Assembly: GCF_004345855.1 (NCBI RefSeq) | Contig: NZ_SLXN01000004.1 | Coordinates: forward strand, 1 to 64,000 | Source: Sphingomonas sp. BK235 | GTDB lineage: Bacteria; Pseudomonadota; Alphaproteobacteria; Sphingomonadales; Sphingomonadaceae | Direction: 5' to 3' | Length of the DNA stretch: 64,000 nucleotides | Shown here: positions 1-8,977 of the stretch, piece after piece | Numbering within the stretch: position 1 is the first letter of the stretch | Layout: each line of letters opens with the position of its first letter | Program-made: the position numbers and the translations under genes | Notes under the pieces: model-generated | Told to the model about the DNA's origin: nothing | Seen by the model: only the letters and a program-made list of their open reading frames with translations | The model's database searches: none

Positions 1-599
1 TACATGTCGGGGTTCCACGCGCAGATGCTCGACGTGTCGGCGACGTCGGCGGCGCGCAGCTTCGTGCCGAGCACGGGCAGGTTGCGCTTCACCGCTTCGC
101 GCGGGATGCCGCGCATCACGTGGATGCCGAAGCGCATCCCCATCGCGTGCACCGCCGCGGCGAGCCCGGTGAAGCCCGAGCCGTCCGCGCTCGACGGGAA
201 GCGGTTGGGCGCGGGGATGACGCGGCCGTGCGCGTCGAGCGTCGGCGTGGCGACCTGGTTGTACTCGTAGCTGGTCGCGTTGGGCTCATACCATTGGATG
301 TCGACGGTGAAGACGTCATAGCCGAACGGCAGCAGCTTCTCGCGCATGATCGCCGCGGTCTCGCGCGCCTGCGCCTCGGTGATCGTGGTGGCGAAGCTGT
401 TCCAGCTGTTCCACCCCATCGGCGGCCGCGGCGCGAGGAGGCGCGCGGCGTCAGCGGACGGCGGTGCCGCGCTGGCGGCGGAAGAAGGCTGTTGCGCGGC
501 GCTGCTGGAGGCGGCGACGCCGGCCGCACCGGCCGCACCGGCCGCACCGGCCAACGTGGCAGCGAGCATCCCGCGTCGGCTCAGGCGCAGCTCGTCCAT
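1..599 (-). CDS. GH27 alpha-galactosidase, N-terminal part (cut by window edge)
   Basis: Secreted glycoside hydrolase that probably removes terminal alpha-galactose from oligosaccharides. About 199 residues are visible; the C-terminal part lies beyond the left edge. The ATG at 599 opens a leader with a twin-arginine-like SRRGML and an Ala/Gly-rich stretch (9-bp DNA repeats near 520-550), suggesting Tat export. From about residue 56 the sequence APRPPMGWNSWNSF is the typical start of a GH27 barrel, followed by VDIQWYEPNA and FGIHVMRGIPREAV as in bacterial GH27 enzymes. The catalytic aspartates are not in view. Its neighbours, a GH36 enzyme and galactose catabolic genes, support the alpha-galactosidase assignment. 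Substrate is inferred. Confidence 0.8.
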   Translation of the reverse strand, partial: MDELRLSRRGMLAATLAGAAGAAGAAGVAASSSAAQQPSSAASAAPPSADAARLLAPRPPMGWNSWNSFATTITEAQARETAAIMREKLLPFGYDVFTVDIQWYEPNATSYEYNQVATPTLDAHGRVIPAPNRFPSSADGSGFTGLAAAVHAMGMRFGIHVMRGIPREAVKRNLPVLGTKLRAADVADTSSICAWNPDM

Positions 600-936
600 C
601 GATCCCTCCCCTTCGGCCGCGGGTGCCGCGCCCATTCCGGTCATGCGCGCCTTTGCCCGAGCGCTGGACGTCAGCCTAGTTTTACTCCCACAAAAGTCCA
701 GTCGGCGACGCCGGCATCGCGGACCCGTAATGGCGGTTCTAGTCCGACAAGATGGCGACGCGGCGGAACGAAGCCGGCGCACCCCCTTGACCGCGCTCGT
801 GCGCGCGGGCCATCGCGGTCGTGAACTGGCCGGTGGTGGAGGGGCGCCGGGCGGTCGCGCGATCGGGCAGATGGGCGAAGGAACGCCGCGCCACCGCCGC
901 GCTGTCGCCGCATTCGAAGGTAGATACCCTCACGTC

Positions 937-2004
937 ATGGTCCTGGCCCTGCTTCTCTCCGCCGCGCTCCCCGTCGTGCCGACCATCGCCGCGGCCGCGC
1001 CCGTCACGGTCGCGGCGCGCCAGCCCGCGCGACGCCGCCGTGCGCGCGCGCGTCGCCCCGCGCCGCTGCCCGAGCGCGACCTCGCGCCGGTGGCGATCGA
1101 CGCGCCGCTCACCGTGCCCGAGCCGCTCCTCGGCCCGGTGGGGGTCGATCTGGCGCGCATCCCCGGGCCGCAGATCTCGCCCGAGATGCGCGGGATGCTC
1201 GACGCCGCGATGGAGGCCAACGACGAGGCCGCGGTCAACGCGCTGGTCAAATATGCGCGCGCGGGCGATCCGGGCGCGGCCGACCTGGTGCTGCGCCGGG
1301 CGACCGAGTGGCGCACCGCGCGCGCGCGCGCGCGCAACGAGCGGCTCCAGCAGGCCAGCGCGTTCGAGCTCTGGTCGGGACGGATCGAGGCGGGCGGCTT
1401 CGTCTCCTCGGGCAATTCGAACATCACCGGCCTGACCGGCTCGCTCGACCTCACGCGCGAGGGACTGCGCTGGCGCCACCGCGTCGTCGCCCAGGCCGAT
1501 TTCCAGCGCACCGACGGCGTCACCAGCCGCGCGCGCTATACCGCGGGCTACCAGCCCAATTACAAGATCAACGACCGCGCCTATATCTACGGCAACGCGC
1601 AATATGAATCGGACCGCTTCCTCGGCTACGACAGCCGTTTCGCGATCTCCAGCGGTATCGGCTACGGCGTGCTGCGGCGCTCGGGCCTGACGCTCGACCT
1701 CGAGGCCGGCCCCGCCTTCCGTCAGACCGATTTCACCGACGGGCTGATGCAGAGCAGCCTCGCCGGCCGCGGCAGCATGAACCTCAACTGGACGGTGCTG
1801 AGCGGGCTCAGCATCACCCAGGAAGCCTCGGCCTATCTCGAGCGCTACAACAGCACGGTACGCAGCGTCAGCGCGATCGAGGCCAAGCTGCTCGGCCCGC
1901 TCTCGGCGCGCGCCTCCTATACGGTGCAATATGAGAGCGAGCCCCCCGACGGACGCCTGAGCACCGACACGCTGAGCCGCCTGTCGCTGATCTACAGCTT
2001 CTGA
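937..2004 (+). CDS. DUF481 family outer-membrane protein
   Basis: The ATG at 937 opens a hydrophobic signal peptide ending near AAAAP, followed by an Arg-rich stretch. The C-terminal two thirds (from about residue 150, FELWSGRIEAGGFVSSGNSN) is the DUF481 (YdiY-like) beta-barrel pattern: alternating amphipathic strands, SGNS near the start, and a C-terminal Phe (LIYSF) as in outer-membrane barrels. The length, 355 residues, exceeds typical DUF481 proteins because of an N-terminal Pro/Arg and Ala-rich segment. The function of the family is poorly known; it is often thought to be salt- or stress-linked. The frame stays open far upstream, but only this start gives a signal peptide. Confidence 0.75.
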   Translation: MVLALLLSAALPVVPTIAAAAPVTVAARQPARRRRARARRPAPLPERDLAPVAIDAPLTVPEPLLGPVGVDLARIPGPQISPEMRGMLDAAMEANDEAAVNALVKYARAGDPGAADLVLRRATEWRTARARARNERLQQASAFELWSGRIEAGGFVSSGNSNITGLTGSLDLTREGLRWRHRVVAQADFQRTDGVTSRARYTAGYQPNYKINDRAYIYGNAQYESDRFLGYDSRFAISSGIGYGVLRRSGLTLDLEAGPAFRQTDFTDGLMQSSLAGRGSMNLNWTVLSGLSITQEASAYLERYNSTVRSVSAIEAKLLGPLSARASYTVQYESEPPDGRLSTDTLSRLSLIYSF

Positions 2005-2005
2005 A

Positions 2006-2020
2006 TAAAGTCTTACTTTA
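2006..2020. promoter_or_regulatory. AT-rich inverted repeat TAAAGT-N3-ACTTTA
   Basis: Perfect 6-3-6 inverted repeat in very GC-rich DNA, two bases after the DUF481 stop and about 85 bp before the GH36 start. Its left half, TAAAGT, recurs in the motif at 2060-2077 and in the one upstream of dgoD. It could be an operator of the galactose regulon or a short terminator-like hairpin; there is no T-run. Confidence 0.4.
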
Positions 2021-2059
2021 ATCGCTCATCTCCCGCGAGCGGCCATCCGCCGGCTTGCC

Positions 2060-2077
2060 ATAAAGTATGATATGTAT
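2060..2077 (+). promoter_or_regulatory. Candidate galactose-regulon operator/promoter upstream of GH36
   Basis: The site begins ATAAAGTATGAT and continues ATGTAT. The first 12 bases recur exactly, inverted, upstream of dgoD (14274-14285), and the core TATGATAT recurs upstream of the TonB-dependent receptor. It sits about 30 bp before the GH36 start, just ahead of the ribosome binding site AGGAGGGG. TATGAT could also be the -10 box, which would make it an operator over the promoter. The regulator is inferred to be the FCD-type GntR protein at 8978-9733. Confidence 0.5.
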
Positions 2078-2105
2078 AGGGAGCGATGCGACAGGAGGGG
2101 GCCGG

Positions 2106-4316
2106 ATGGCGATTCGCGTGCTGCTGGGGCTGGGGCTGACGTTGGCGGCGGCGCTGCCGTCCACCGCACGCGCGCAGGCGCGCTACGACGCGGCCAGCCG
2201 GATCTTCCGGCTCGACGGGGGCGACGTCACCTACGCCTTCAAGGTCAATGCCGCGGGCATCCTGCAATCGGTCTATTGGGGCAAGCGCCTGCCCGACCGC
2301 GCGCCGCTCGCCGCGCCCGAACTGTCGGGGCTGAGCGGGTTCGACGTCGCCACCAACGTGGTGCCGCAGGAATATGCCGGCCAGGGCGGCGGCCTCTACG
2401 CCGAGCCCGCGCTCAAGGTGACCTATCCCGACGGCAACCGCGACCTCGTCCTCTATTATCGCTCGCACCGGATCGAGGGCGACACGATCAGCGTGGTGCT
2501 GAGCGACCTCGACCGCCCGCTGTTCGTCACGCTGACCTATCGCATCGACCGCGCCACCGGGGTGGTGGCGCGCGCCGCGGTGATCGAGAATCGCGGCACC
2601 GGCGACGTGCGGATCGACCAGGCCGCCGCGGCGGGGCTGACGCTGCCGGTCGCTTATGATTACCGGCTGCATTATTCCACCGGGCGCTGGGCCGCGGAAT
2701 GGACGCTGCAGGAACGCCCGCTGCGCGCGGGCGCGACCGTGCTGGAGAGCCGCCGCGGCTCGACCGGGAGCGAGAACAACCCCTGGTTCCAGATCACCCG
2801 CGCCGACACCAACGAGGAGAGCGGCCCCGCCTGGATCGGGGCGCTGGCGTGGAGCGGATCGTGGCGGCTGTCCTTCGACCAGGACGTCACCGGGCGGGTG
2901 CGGATCGTCGGCGGGTTCAACCCGTTCGACTTCGCCTACCGGCTCCGCCCCGGCGCGCGGCTGGAGACCCCGGTCTTCTACGTCGGCTTCTCCGACGCGG
3001 GGCGCGGCGGAGCGTCGCGGCTGTTCCACCGCTTCGAGCGCGAGCAGGTGCTGCCGCACCGCGACGGCGACGCGCCCGCGCTGCGCAAGGTGCTCTACAA
3101 CAGCTGGGAAGCCACCGAGTTCAAGGTCAACGAGGCCGAGCAGCTCGCCCTCGCCACCCGCGCCGCGACGCTGGGGGTCGAGCGGTTCGTGATGGACGAC
3201 GGCTGGTTCGGCGCGCGCGACAGCGATCACGCCGGGCTCGGCGACTGGACCGTCAATCCGCGCAAATTCCCGAACGGGCTCAAGCCGCTGATCGATCGGG
3301 TCAAGGCGCTGGGGATGGATTTCGGCCTGTGGGTCGAACCCGAGATGGTCAATCCCGACAGCGACCTGTTCCGCGCGCATCCCGACTGGGCGATGCAATA
3401 TAAGGGCCGTCCGCGCACCGAGGGGCGCAACCAGCTGGTGCTCAACCTCGCGCGCACCGACGTGCGCGACCATGTCCTCAAGGTGCTCGACGACCTGCTG
3501 ACGCAGAACGACATCGCGTTCCTCAAATGGGATTATAACCGCAACTGGTCGGAGCCGGGCTGGCCCGACGCCGACGTCGCCGACCAGCAGACGATCTACG
3601 TCGCCTATGTCCGCAACCTCTATTACATCCTCGACGAACTGCGGCAGCGCCACCCGCGCGTCGAGATCGAGAGCTGTTCGGGCGGCGGCGGGCGCGTCGA
3701 TCTCGGCATCATGGCGCGCACCGATCAGATGTGGCCGTCGGACAATACCGATCCCTATGACCGGCTGCTGATCCAGGACGGCTATACCCAGGCCTATGCC
3801 CCCGCGACGATGATGGCCTGGGTGACCGACAGCCCCAATTGGGTCAACCGGCGCCAGACGACGCTGCCGTTCCGCTTCCTGTCGGCGATGCAGGGCGGGC
3901 TGGGGATCGGCACCGATCTCAACAAATGGGGCGAGGCGGAGATGGCGACCGCGCGCTATTACGTCGCCTCGTACAAGCGCATCCGCGAGACGGTGCAGCG
4001 CGGCGCGCTGTACCGGCTCAACCGCGAGAGCGCGGCCGACCCGCGCTGGACCAACCTGTATGTCGCGCCCGACCGCGCGCAGGCGGCGCTGTTCACGCTG
4101 GTGGGTGCGACGCACAAGCTCGACGTGATGCCGACGATCGCGCTGCGCGGGCTCGATCCCGAGGCGGTGTATCGCATCGAGGCGATGGACTCGACGCCGC
4201 TCCCCGCCACGATCCCGCCGAGCGCGACCGGGGCCTATTGGATGAACCATGGCGTCGACATCACGCTGCGCGGGGATCTCCAGGGGGTCGGCATGATCCT
4301 GACACGGGTGCGCTGA
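2106..4316 (+). CDS. GH36 alpha-galactosidase, secreted
   Basis: Retaining alpha-galactosidase (raffinose, melibiose or galactomannan side chains). The start at 2106 follows the strong RBS AGGAGGGG and gives a clear signal peptide (MAIRVLLGLGL...ARAQA), so it is exported, probably to the periplasm. The mature protein has the N-terminal beta-sandwich, then the (beta/alpha)8 barrel from about residue 330: WEATEFKVNE, MDDGWFG (about 362-368), FGLWVEPEMVNPDSD, then FLKWDYNR with nucleophile Asp476 and MWPSDNTDP with acid/base Asp546. The SCSGGGGR substrate loop is intact. At 736 residues it has normal GH36 length. It lies between the DUF481 gene and a TonB-dependent receptor, and a candidate operator lies just upstream. 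Confidence 0.93.
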   Translation: MAIRVLLGLGLTLAAALPSTARAQARYDAASRIFRLDGGDVTYAFKVNAAGILQSVYWGKRLPDRAPLAAPELSGLSGFDVATNVVPQEYAGQGGGLYAEPALKVTYPDGNRDLVLYYRSHRIEGDTISVVLSDLDRPLFVTLTYRIDRATGVVARAAVIENRGTGDVRIDQAAAAGLTLPVAYDYRLHYSTGRWAAEWTLQERPLRAGATVLESRRGSTGSENNPWFQITRADTNEESGPAWIGALAWSGSWRLSFDQDVTGRVRIVGGFNPFDFAYRLRPGARLETPVFYVGFSDAGRGGASRLFHRFEREQVLPHRDGDAPALRKVLYNSWEATEFKVNEAEQLALATRAATLGVERFVMDDGWFGARDSDHAGLGDWTVNPRKFPNGLKPLIDRVKALGMDFGLWVEPEMVNPDSDLFRAHPDWAMQYKGRPRTEGRNQLVLNLARTDVRDHVLKVLDDLLTQNDIAFLKWDYNRNWSEPGWPDADVADQQTIYVAYVRNLYYILDELRQRHPRVEIESCSGGGGRVDLGIMARTDQMWPSDNTDPYDRLLIQDGYTQAYAPATMMAWVTDSPNWVNRRQTTLPFRFLSAMQGGLGIGTDLNKWGEAEMATARYYVASYKRIRETVQRGALYRLNRESAADPRWTNLYVAPDRAQAALFTLVGATHKLDVMPTIALRGLDPEAVYRIEAMDSTPLPATIPPSATGAYWMNHGVDITLRGDLQGVGMILTRVR

Positions 4317-4320
4317 GGCG

Positions 4321-4338
4321 AATAAGTAGGATATATAG
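4321..4338 (+). promoter_or_regulatory. Degenerate copy of the AAGTATGATAT motif
   Basis: Begins AATAAGTAGGATATATAG, five bases after the GH36 stop. It resembles the motif at 2060-2077 with one substitution and a two-base gap. It lies about 400 bp upstream of the receptor gene, so an operator role is only tentative. Confidence 0.25.
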
Positions 4339-4433
4339 CGCGGCGGTTTGGATGGTCGCCCCCTCTATCCCCGGCCGTCATCCGCCCGCCCGGGGCGTGA
4401 TCGCATGATGGTCACGTCGCCCTTCCCCCCGCC

Positions 4434-4527
4434 GTCATCCCGGCCCCGCGCCGGGATCCATGGTGCCACAAGAGCAACGGCTTAGGCGTTCGCGGCACGA
4501 TGGATTCCGGCGCGAGGCCGGGATGAC
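4434..4527. repeat. 94-bp dyad repeat, copy 1
   Basis: Member of the family found at twelve loci in this window. The element begins GTCATCCCGG, forms a terminal hairpin ending CCGGGATCCA, passes through a central region, and ends with the inverted hairpin TGGATCCCGG to CCGGGATGAC. Half-units come in two kinds, with CCATGGTGCCGCG (A) or CCATTTTTCCGCG (B) next to the hairpin. This copy is A facing A. Left stem-loop GGCCCCGCGCC, right GGCGCGAGGCC. The right arm has ATTCC for ATCCC. Confidence 0.9.
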
Positions 4528-4680
4528 GTGGGGTCACGACGATCCTCGTCGGAGAAGGGGTGCCGGCGCCGCGCTGATGAACCCCAGGCCAAGCCCCTCC
4601 TTTCACGCCCGGCGCCAGTGCCCGATCCAGCGAACCGCGACCCATTACGGCGACGCGCGCAGATTCCGCTGGACAGCCAC

Positions 4681-4698
4681 CTTAATATCATATTTGTT
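4681..4698 (-). promoter_or_regulatory. Candidate operator upstream of TonB-dependent receptor
   Basis: Read on the minus strand this is AACAAATATGATATTAAG, sharing AA(A/G)TATGATAT with the site ahead of GH36. It lies about 35 bp before the receptor start codon. As an AT-rich island in GC-rich DNA it may also contain the promoter. Confidence 0.45.
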
Positions 4699-4731
4699 TG
4701 CCGCACGGCCACAGAGCCGATTGGGGAGACG

Positions 4732-7536
4732 ATGATGCCGCACGCACGATATACCGCCGCGCTGCTGTCGGGGGCCGCGCTCGGCCTGCTCGCCGCGCTG
4801 CCCGCGCCCGCCGCCGCGCAGGACGCCCCCGCGACGCCGCCCGCCACCGCGCCGACCCAGCCCTCCGCGGGCGAGCAGGTCGCGCCCGAGGGCGCGGCGG
4901 AGGACATCGTCGTCACCGGCATCCGCGCCAGTCTCGCCAGCGCGCTTGAGCTCAAGCGCGACACGATCGGCGTGGTCGACGCCATCTCCGCCGAGGACAT
5001 CGGCAATTTCCCCGACGCCAACATCGCCGAGTCGCTCCAGCGCATCCCCGGCGTGTCGGTCGATCGCGTCAACGGCGAGGGGCGCGGCATCACCGTCCGC
5101 GGGCTCGGCCCCGAGTTCAACACCGTGCTGCTCAACGGCCGGCTGCTCTCCACCGAGGGCGGCGGGCGCTCCTTCTCGTTCGACATCCTGTCGTCCGAGC
5201 TGATCAGCGGCGCCGAGGTCTACAAATCCTCCGAGGCGCGGTTGCAGGAGGGCGGGATCGGCTCCACCGTGATCCTGCGCACCGCGCGCCCGACCGATCG
5301 CGCGGGCTTCCGCTTCGCCGGCAGCGCGGCGGGCCGCCACGACAACACGTCCGACACGATCAGCCCGGTGATCTCGGGCGTCATCAGCGGCGCCAACGAC
5401 GAGCGCACCTTCGGCGTGCTCGCCAGCTTCATCTACGACAAGCGCATCTCGCGGCTCGGCAACATCTCCACCGACGGCTGGATCACCGACCAGAATATCG
5501 ACACCAACGGCGATGGCGTGCGCGACTCGCGCCCCGCCGGCGGCGAGGGCGTGGCGATGCCGCGCACGCTCAACTTCACCTCCACCTACAACGATCGCGA
5601 GCGGATCGGCGGGACCTTCGCGGTGGACTATTTCGCGTCGGACGCGCTCAAGTTCCGCCTCGACGCGCTCTACACCCAGCAGAAGACGAAGAGCGTCACC
5701 AACCAGCTCGGCTATTATTCCGATCCCGACCGCGTCACGTCGGCGACGGTCAACGCCAACCGCACCGTGACCGATTTCACCGTCCGCCCCGCCACCGCCA
5801 CCTCAGGATTGGCGTCGGACAACATCCTCGCCACCAACCCGCAGGACGCGCGCACCTATCAGCTCGGGCTCAACGTCGAGTGGAAGCCCGCGGACGCGCT
5901 GACGATCGTCGCCGACGCGGCGCATTCGAACACGCGCAACGATTCGGACCAGCTCTTCTACGTCGTCGGCACGCGCCAGATCGGGGTCAGCCCGCGCGTC
6001 ACGCTCGACGGCCCCGGCGGGCTGCCGACGATCACCGACACGCTCGCCACCAACGACCGCTCGGCGCCGCGGCTGCACTGCTGCTCCGAGCGCGGCGGGC
6101 GCAACCGCGACACGGTCAACCAGGGCACCGTCGATGCCACCTGGGAGATCGGCGGGCTGCTCGACAAGCTCCAGGCCGGGCTGCTCTTCACCAACCGCAA
6201 GAAGACCAGCGTGGTGCGCGAATCGCCCGAGCCGCTGGGCTGTTTCTACTGCGGCTATCAGGCGGTCGCGCCGGGATCGCTGTTCACCGACTTCCGCGCC
6301 AACGTGCTGGGGCGCGACCTCACCTGGCTGACCTATGACCGCGACGCGCTGGTGTCCTATTACGGCTCGGACGCGGCGGTGAGCCAGGTCGGCGACGGGT
6401 CGCAGTCCGCGATCGACGCGCGCAACCGCTTCCTCGCGGTGTATCGCGGCAACAACAACAGCCTCGATCCGATCGATCGCGACCGCGGCTCGGGCTCGGT
6501 GCGCGAGAACACCTATGCGGCCTATCTCCAGACGCTGTTCAAGGGCGATCTGGGCAGCAGCCGGTGGAGCGCGATGCTGGGCGCGCGGCTGGTCCATACC
6601 GACGTGCTGGCCAAGGGTTTCTCGGTGACCCTGCTCGACGTGATCCAGAACCCCGCCGATCCCACCGCGGCGGTGCCGGTCTACAGCCCGACCGTCCCGG
6701 TCGACGCCAGCAACAGCTATACCTATGTGCTGCCCACGGTGAACTTCCGCCTCGACGCGACCGACAAGCTGGTGCTGCGGCTCGCGGGGTCGCGCACGCT
6801 GACCCGTCCGACGCTGAGCCGGCTCGGGCTGAGCCAGGACTTCGTCTTCCGCCCGCCCAATTCGAACACGGTGAGCGGCGGCAATCCCTATCTCAAGCCG
6901 TTCCTCGCGTGGAACGCCGATCTGTCGGCGGACTATTATTTCTCGCGCGCCAGCTACGCCAGCGTGACCGGCTTCTACAAGAAGTTGCAGAACTTCATCA
7001 TCTCGGGGCAGCAGCCGGAGGAATATTTCGGCCTGACCTTCATCGCCAACCGGCCGTACAATGCGCAGGACGGCGACGTCTACGGCGTCGAGGGCGCGGT
7101 GCAGGTGACGTTCGACTTCCTGCCGGCGCCGTTCAATCATCTCGGCGCCAGCGCCAATTACACGTTGGTGAAGAGCTCGATCCGGTTCGACCCCTCGCTG
7201 AGCAACCAGACCTTCAACGTCGAGGGCCTGTCCGACACCGCCAATCTGGTGGCCTTCTACGAGGACGATCGCTTCCAGCTGCGCGGCGCGTACAATTGGC
7301 GCGCGCCGTTCCTGCGCCAGACCTTCGGGCCGCAGAGCCAGCCCGAGAATATCTTCGGCTATGAGCAGATCGACCTGAGCGGATCGGTCAAGATCAACGA
7401 CCGGGTAGCGGTGTTCGGGGAGGTGCTCAACCTCACCAACGAACGCTTCCGCAGTTACTCGCGCTTCACCGAGCGGCTCATCACCGTGTCCGACCAGGGG
7501 CGCCGCATCTCGCTGGGTCTGCGCGCGAATTTCTGA
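4732..7536 (+). CDS. TonB-dependent receptor, carbohydrate-type (Xanthomonas/Caulobacter class)
   Basis: Outer-membrane active transporter, 934 residues. The ATG at 4732 (a second lies at 4735) follows GGGGAGAC and begins a signal peptide ending PAAAQD. A TonB-box-like EDIVVTG (about residues 60-66) is followed by the plug: SAEDIGNFPDANIAESLQRI, GVSVDR, ITVRGLGPEFNTVLLNGR. The remainder is a 22-strand-type barrel with the usual C-terminal aromatic (SLGLRANF). The RGLGPEFN and IGNFPD wording is typical of large sphingomonad and xanthomonad receptors for oligosaccharides. Position after GH36 and before galM suggests import of galactosides. A candidate operator overlaps its promoter region. Substrate is inferred from context only. 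Confidence 0.9.
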   Translation: MMPHARYTAALLSGAALGLLAALPAPAAAQDAPATPPATAPTQPSAGEQVAPEGAAEDIVVTGIRASLASALELKRDTIGVVDAISAEDIGNFPDANIAESLQRIPGVSVDRVNGEGRGITVRGLGPEFNTVLLNGRLLSTEGGGRSFSFDILSSELISGAEVYKSSEARLQEGGIGSTVILRTARPTDRAGFRFAGSAAGRHDNTSDTISPVISGVISGANDERTFGVLASFIYDKRISRLGNISTDGWITDQNIDTNGDGVRDSRPAGGEGVAMPRTLNFTSTYNDRERIGGTFAVDYFASDALKFRLDALYTQQKTKSVTNQLGYYSDPDRVTSATVNANRTVTDFTVRPATATSGLASDNILATNPQDARTYQLGLNVEWKPADALTIVADAAHSNTRNDSDQLFYVVGTRQIGVSPRVTLDGPGGLPTITDTLATNDRSAPRLHCCSERGGRNRDTVNQGTVDATWEIGGLLDKLQAGLLFTNRKKTSVVRESPEPLGCFYCGYQAVAPGSLFTDFRANVLGRDLTWLTYDRDALVSYYGSDAAVSQVGDGSQSAIDARNRFLAVYRGNNNSLDPIDRDRGSGSVRENTYAAYLQTLFKGDLGSSRWSAMLGARLVHTDVLAKGFSVTLLDVIQNPADPTAAVPVYSPTVPVDASNSYTYVLPTVNFRLDATDKLVLRLAGSRTLTRPTLSRLGLSQDFVFRPPNSNTVSGGNPYLKPFLAWNADLSADYYFSRASYASVTGFYKKLQNFIISGQQPEEYFGLTFIANRPYNAQDGDVYGVEGAVQVTFDFLPAPFNHLGASANYTLVKSSIRFDPSLSNQTFNVEGLSDTANLVAFYEDDRFQLRGAYNWRAPFLRQTFGPQSQPENIFGYEQIDLSGSVKINDRVAVFGEVLNLTNERFRSYSRFTERLITVSDQGRRISLGLRANF

Positions 7537-7672
7537 GCGGCCGTGCCGCGCCTTCGAGCGAGCCGTGCTCCGGCGAACGCCCGATTCCGGGACCGCCGGC
7601 AAGACGCTGGTAACGCTGGCCTCCTGCGTCCGCGAGACCGTTGCGAAAGTCGCGGCACGTTCCTTCTCTTCC

Positions 7673-7766
7673 GTCATCCCGGACTTGGTCCGGGATCCAC
7701 TCCTCCGCAAGAGTAGCGCGCTATGAGTGTGCGGCACGGTGGATCCCGGACCAAGTCCGGGATGAC
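7673..7766. repeat. 94-bp dyad repeat, copy 2
   Basis: B facing A. Left stem-loop GGACTTGGTCC pairs perfectly with the inverted right one GGACCAAGTCC, so the two 28-base ends are exact reverse complements. It directly abuts the 16-bp tandem array that follows. Confidence 0.9.
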
Positions 7767-7878
7767 GGAAGGGTTTTGCAGCGGAAGGGTTTCGCAACGG
7801 AAGGGTATCGCAGCGGAAGGGTTTCGCAACCTAAGGGCTTCGCAACGGAAGGGTTTCGCACCGGAAGGCTCTTGCAAC
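7767..7878. repeat. 16-bp tandem array, seven units
   Basis: Seven head-to-tail units of a 16-base sequence close to GGAAGGGTTTCGCAAC occupy exactly 112 bases. Units 2 and 4 are identical; the others differ at one to four positions. The array begins at the last base of the 94-bp dyad element and ends about 65 bp before galM. The period is not a multiple of three and no real gene covers it. Confidence 0.9.
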
Positions 7879-7942
7879 GGTCCCCCGTCCGCGGGAGCAC
7901 CCCGCCGGTTGAAACAGGCCGATCACCCGCCAGGATGCGCGC

Positions 7943-8968
7943 ATGACCCGTGACGCCCCCGCCCCGCCCCCCACCCCGCTGCTGCTCACGGCCGCGTGCG
8001 GCGTGCGCGCGACGCTCGACCCGTTCGGCGCGCGGCTGACGCGGGTCGACGCGCCCGATCGCGACGGCCGGGTCGCGCGCGTCGTGCTCGGTTTCGACGA
8101 TCCTGCCGCCACCCGCGCCGAGGCGCTGCCCGACGGCGGCGCCTATCTCGGCGCCACCTGCGGGCGCGTCGCCAACCGGATCGCGGGGGCGGCCTTCGTG
8201 CTGGACGGGGTCCGCTACCCGCTCGCCGCCAACGAGGGCGCCAACCAGCGCCACGGCGGCCCGCTCGGCTTCGATCGCGTCGACTGGGCGGTGGTGGAGG
8301 CAGGGCCGGCGCGCGCGGTGCTGCGCCACCACAGCCGCGACGGCGATCAGGGCTTCCCCGGCGCGCTCGACGTCGACGCCACCTTCACGCTCTCCGACGC
8401 GGGCGAGCTCGCGGTCGTCTATACCGCCACCACGACGCGGCCGACCCATGTCAACCTCGTCTCGCATGTCTACTTCAACCTGTCGGGCACCGGCGGCACG
8501 ATCGCGGACCATCGCTTGCGCGTCGACGCCGATCGCTTCCTGCCGGTCGATGCCGCGCAATTGCCCGGCGCGCCGCGCGCCGTGGCGGGCACCCCGCTCG
8601 ACCTGCGGCGCGCGCGCCGGCTCGACGCCTTGCTCGCCAGCGACGACCCCCAGCTGCGGCTGGCGCGCGGCGGCAATCACAACCTGTGCCTCAACGGCGC
8701 CGGGCTGCGCGCGGTGGCGTGGCTCGACCATCCCGCGAGCGGGCGCACGATGACGCTCGCCACCGACCAGCCGGGGTTGCAGCTCTATGCCGCGGGCTGG
8801 CTGGGCGGCGCCTTCGCGCCCCACGCCGGACTGTGCCTCGAGGCGCAGGCCTGGCCCGACGCGTGCAACCGCCCGGACTTTCCCGCGACGCGGCTCGATC
8901 CGGGGCAGCGCTATCGCTCCGAGACCCGGCTCCGCTTCGGGGTCGCGCCGCGCGACGCGCTCGGCTAG
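7943..8968 (+). CDS. galM: Aldose 1-epimerase (galactose mutarotase)
   Basis: Interconverts alpha and beta anomers of galactose, supplying the beta form for downstream oxidation. 341 residues, normal for GalM. Family landmarks are in order: GRVANRIAGAAF (about 74-85), NQRHGGPLGFDRVDW with the first conserved His (about 104), HVNLVSHVYFNLSG with catalytic His175, and LCLEAQAWPDACN near residue 300 with the catalytic Glu. The final GQRYRSETRLRF is also typical. No signal peptide is seen, so it is probably cytoplasmic. The GntR regulator begins 9 bp after its stop, so galM, the regulator and the SIS gene likely form one operon. Confidence 0.92.
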   Translation: MTRDAPAPPPTPLLLTAACGVRATLDPFGARLTRVDAPDRDGRVARVVLGFDDPAATRAEALPDGGAYLGATCGRVANRIAGAAFVLDGVRYPLAANEGANQRHGGPLGFDRVDWAVVEAGPARAVLRHHSRDGDQGFPGALDVDATFTLSDAGELAVVYTATTTRPTHVNLVSHVYFNLSGTGGTIADHRLRVDADRFLPVDAAQLPGAPRAVAGTPLDLRRARRLDALLASDDPQLRLARGGNHNLCLNGAGLRAVAWLDHPASGRTMTLATDQPGLQLYAAGWLGGAFAPHAGLCLEAQAWPDACNRPDFPATRLDPGQRYRSETRLRFGVAPRDALG

Positions 8969-8977
8969 GCACGGCGG

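Noticed and set aside
739..1929. Long minus-strand ORF opposite the DUF481 gene
   Set aside because: Composition is Arg/Ala/Gly-rich with no recognisable domain; the plus-strand protein has signal peptide and barrel features, so this is a shadow.
2013..4250. 745-residue minus-strand ORF opposite GH36
   Set aside because: Low-complexity His/Arg/Val-rich text antisense to a clear GH36 enzyme.
5803..7797. 664-residue minus-strand ORF opposite the first TonB receptor
   Set aside because: No motif; the receptor on the other strand is unmistakable.
7767..7878. CRISPR-like array
   Set aside because: Units are 16 bp with no spacers and no cas genes; it is a tandem repeat.
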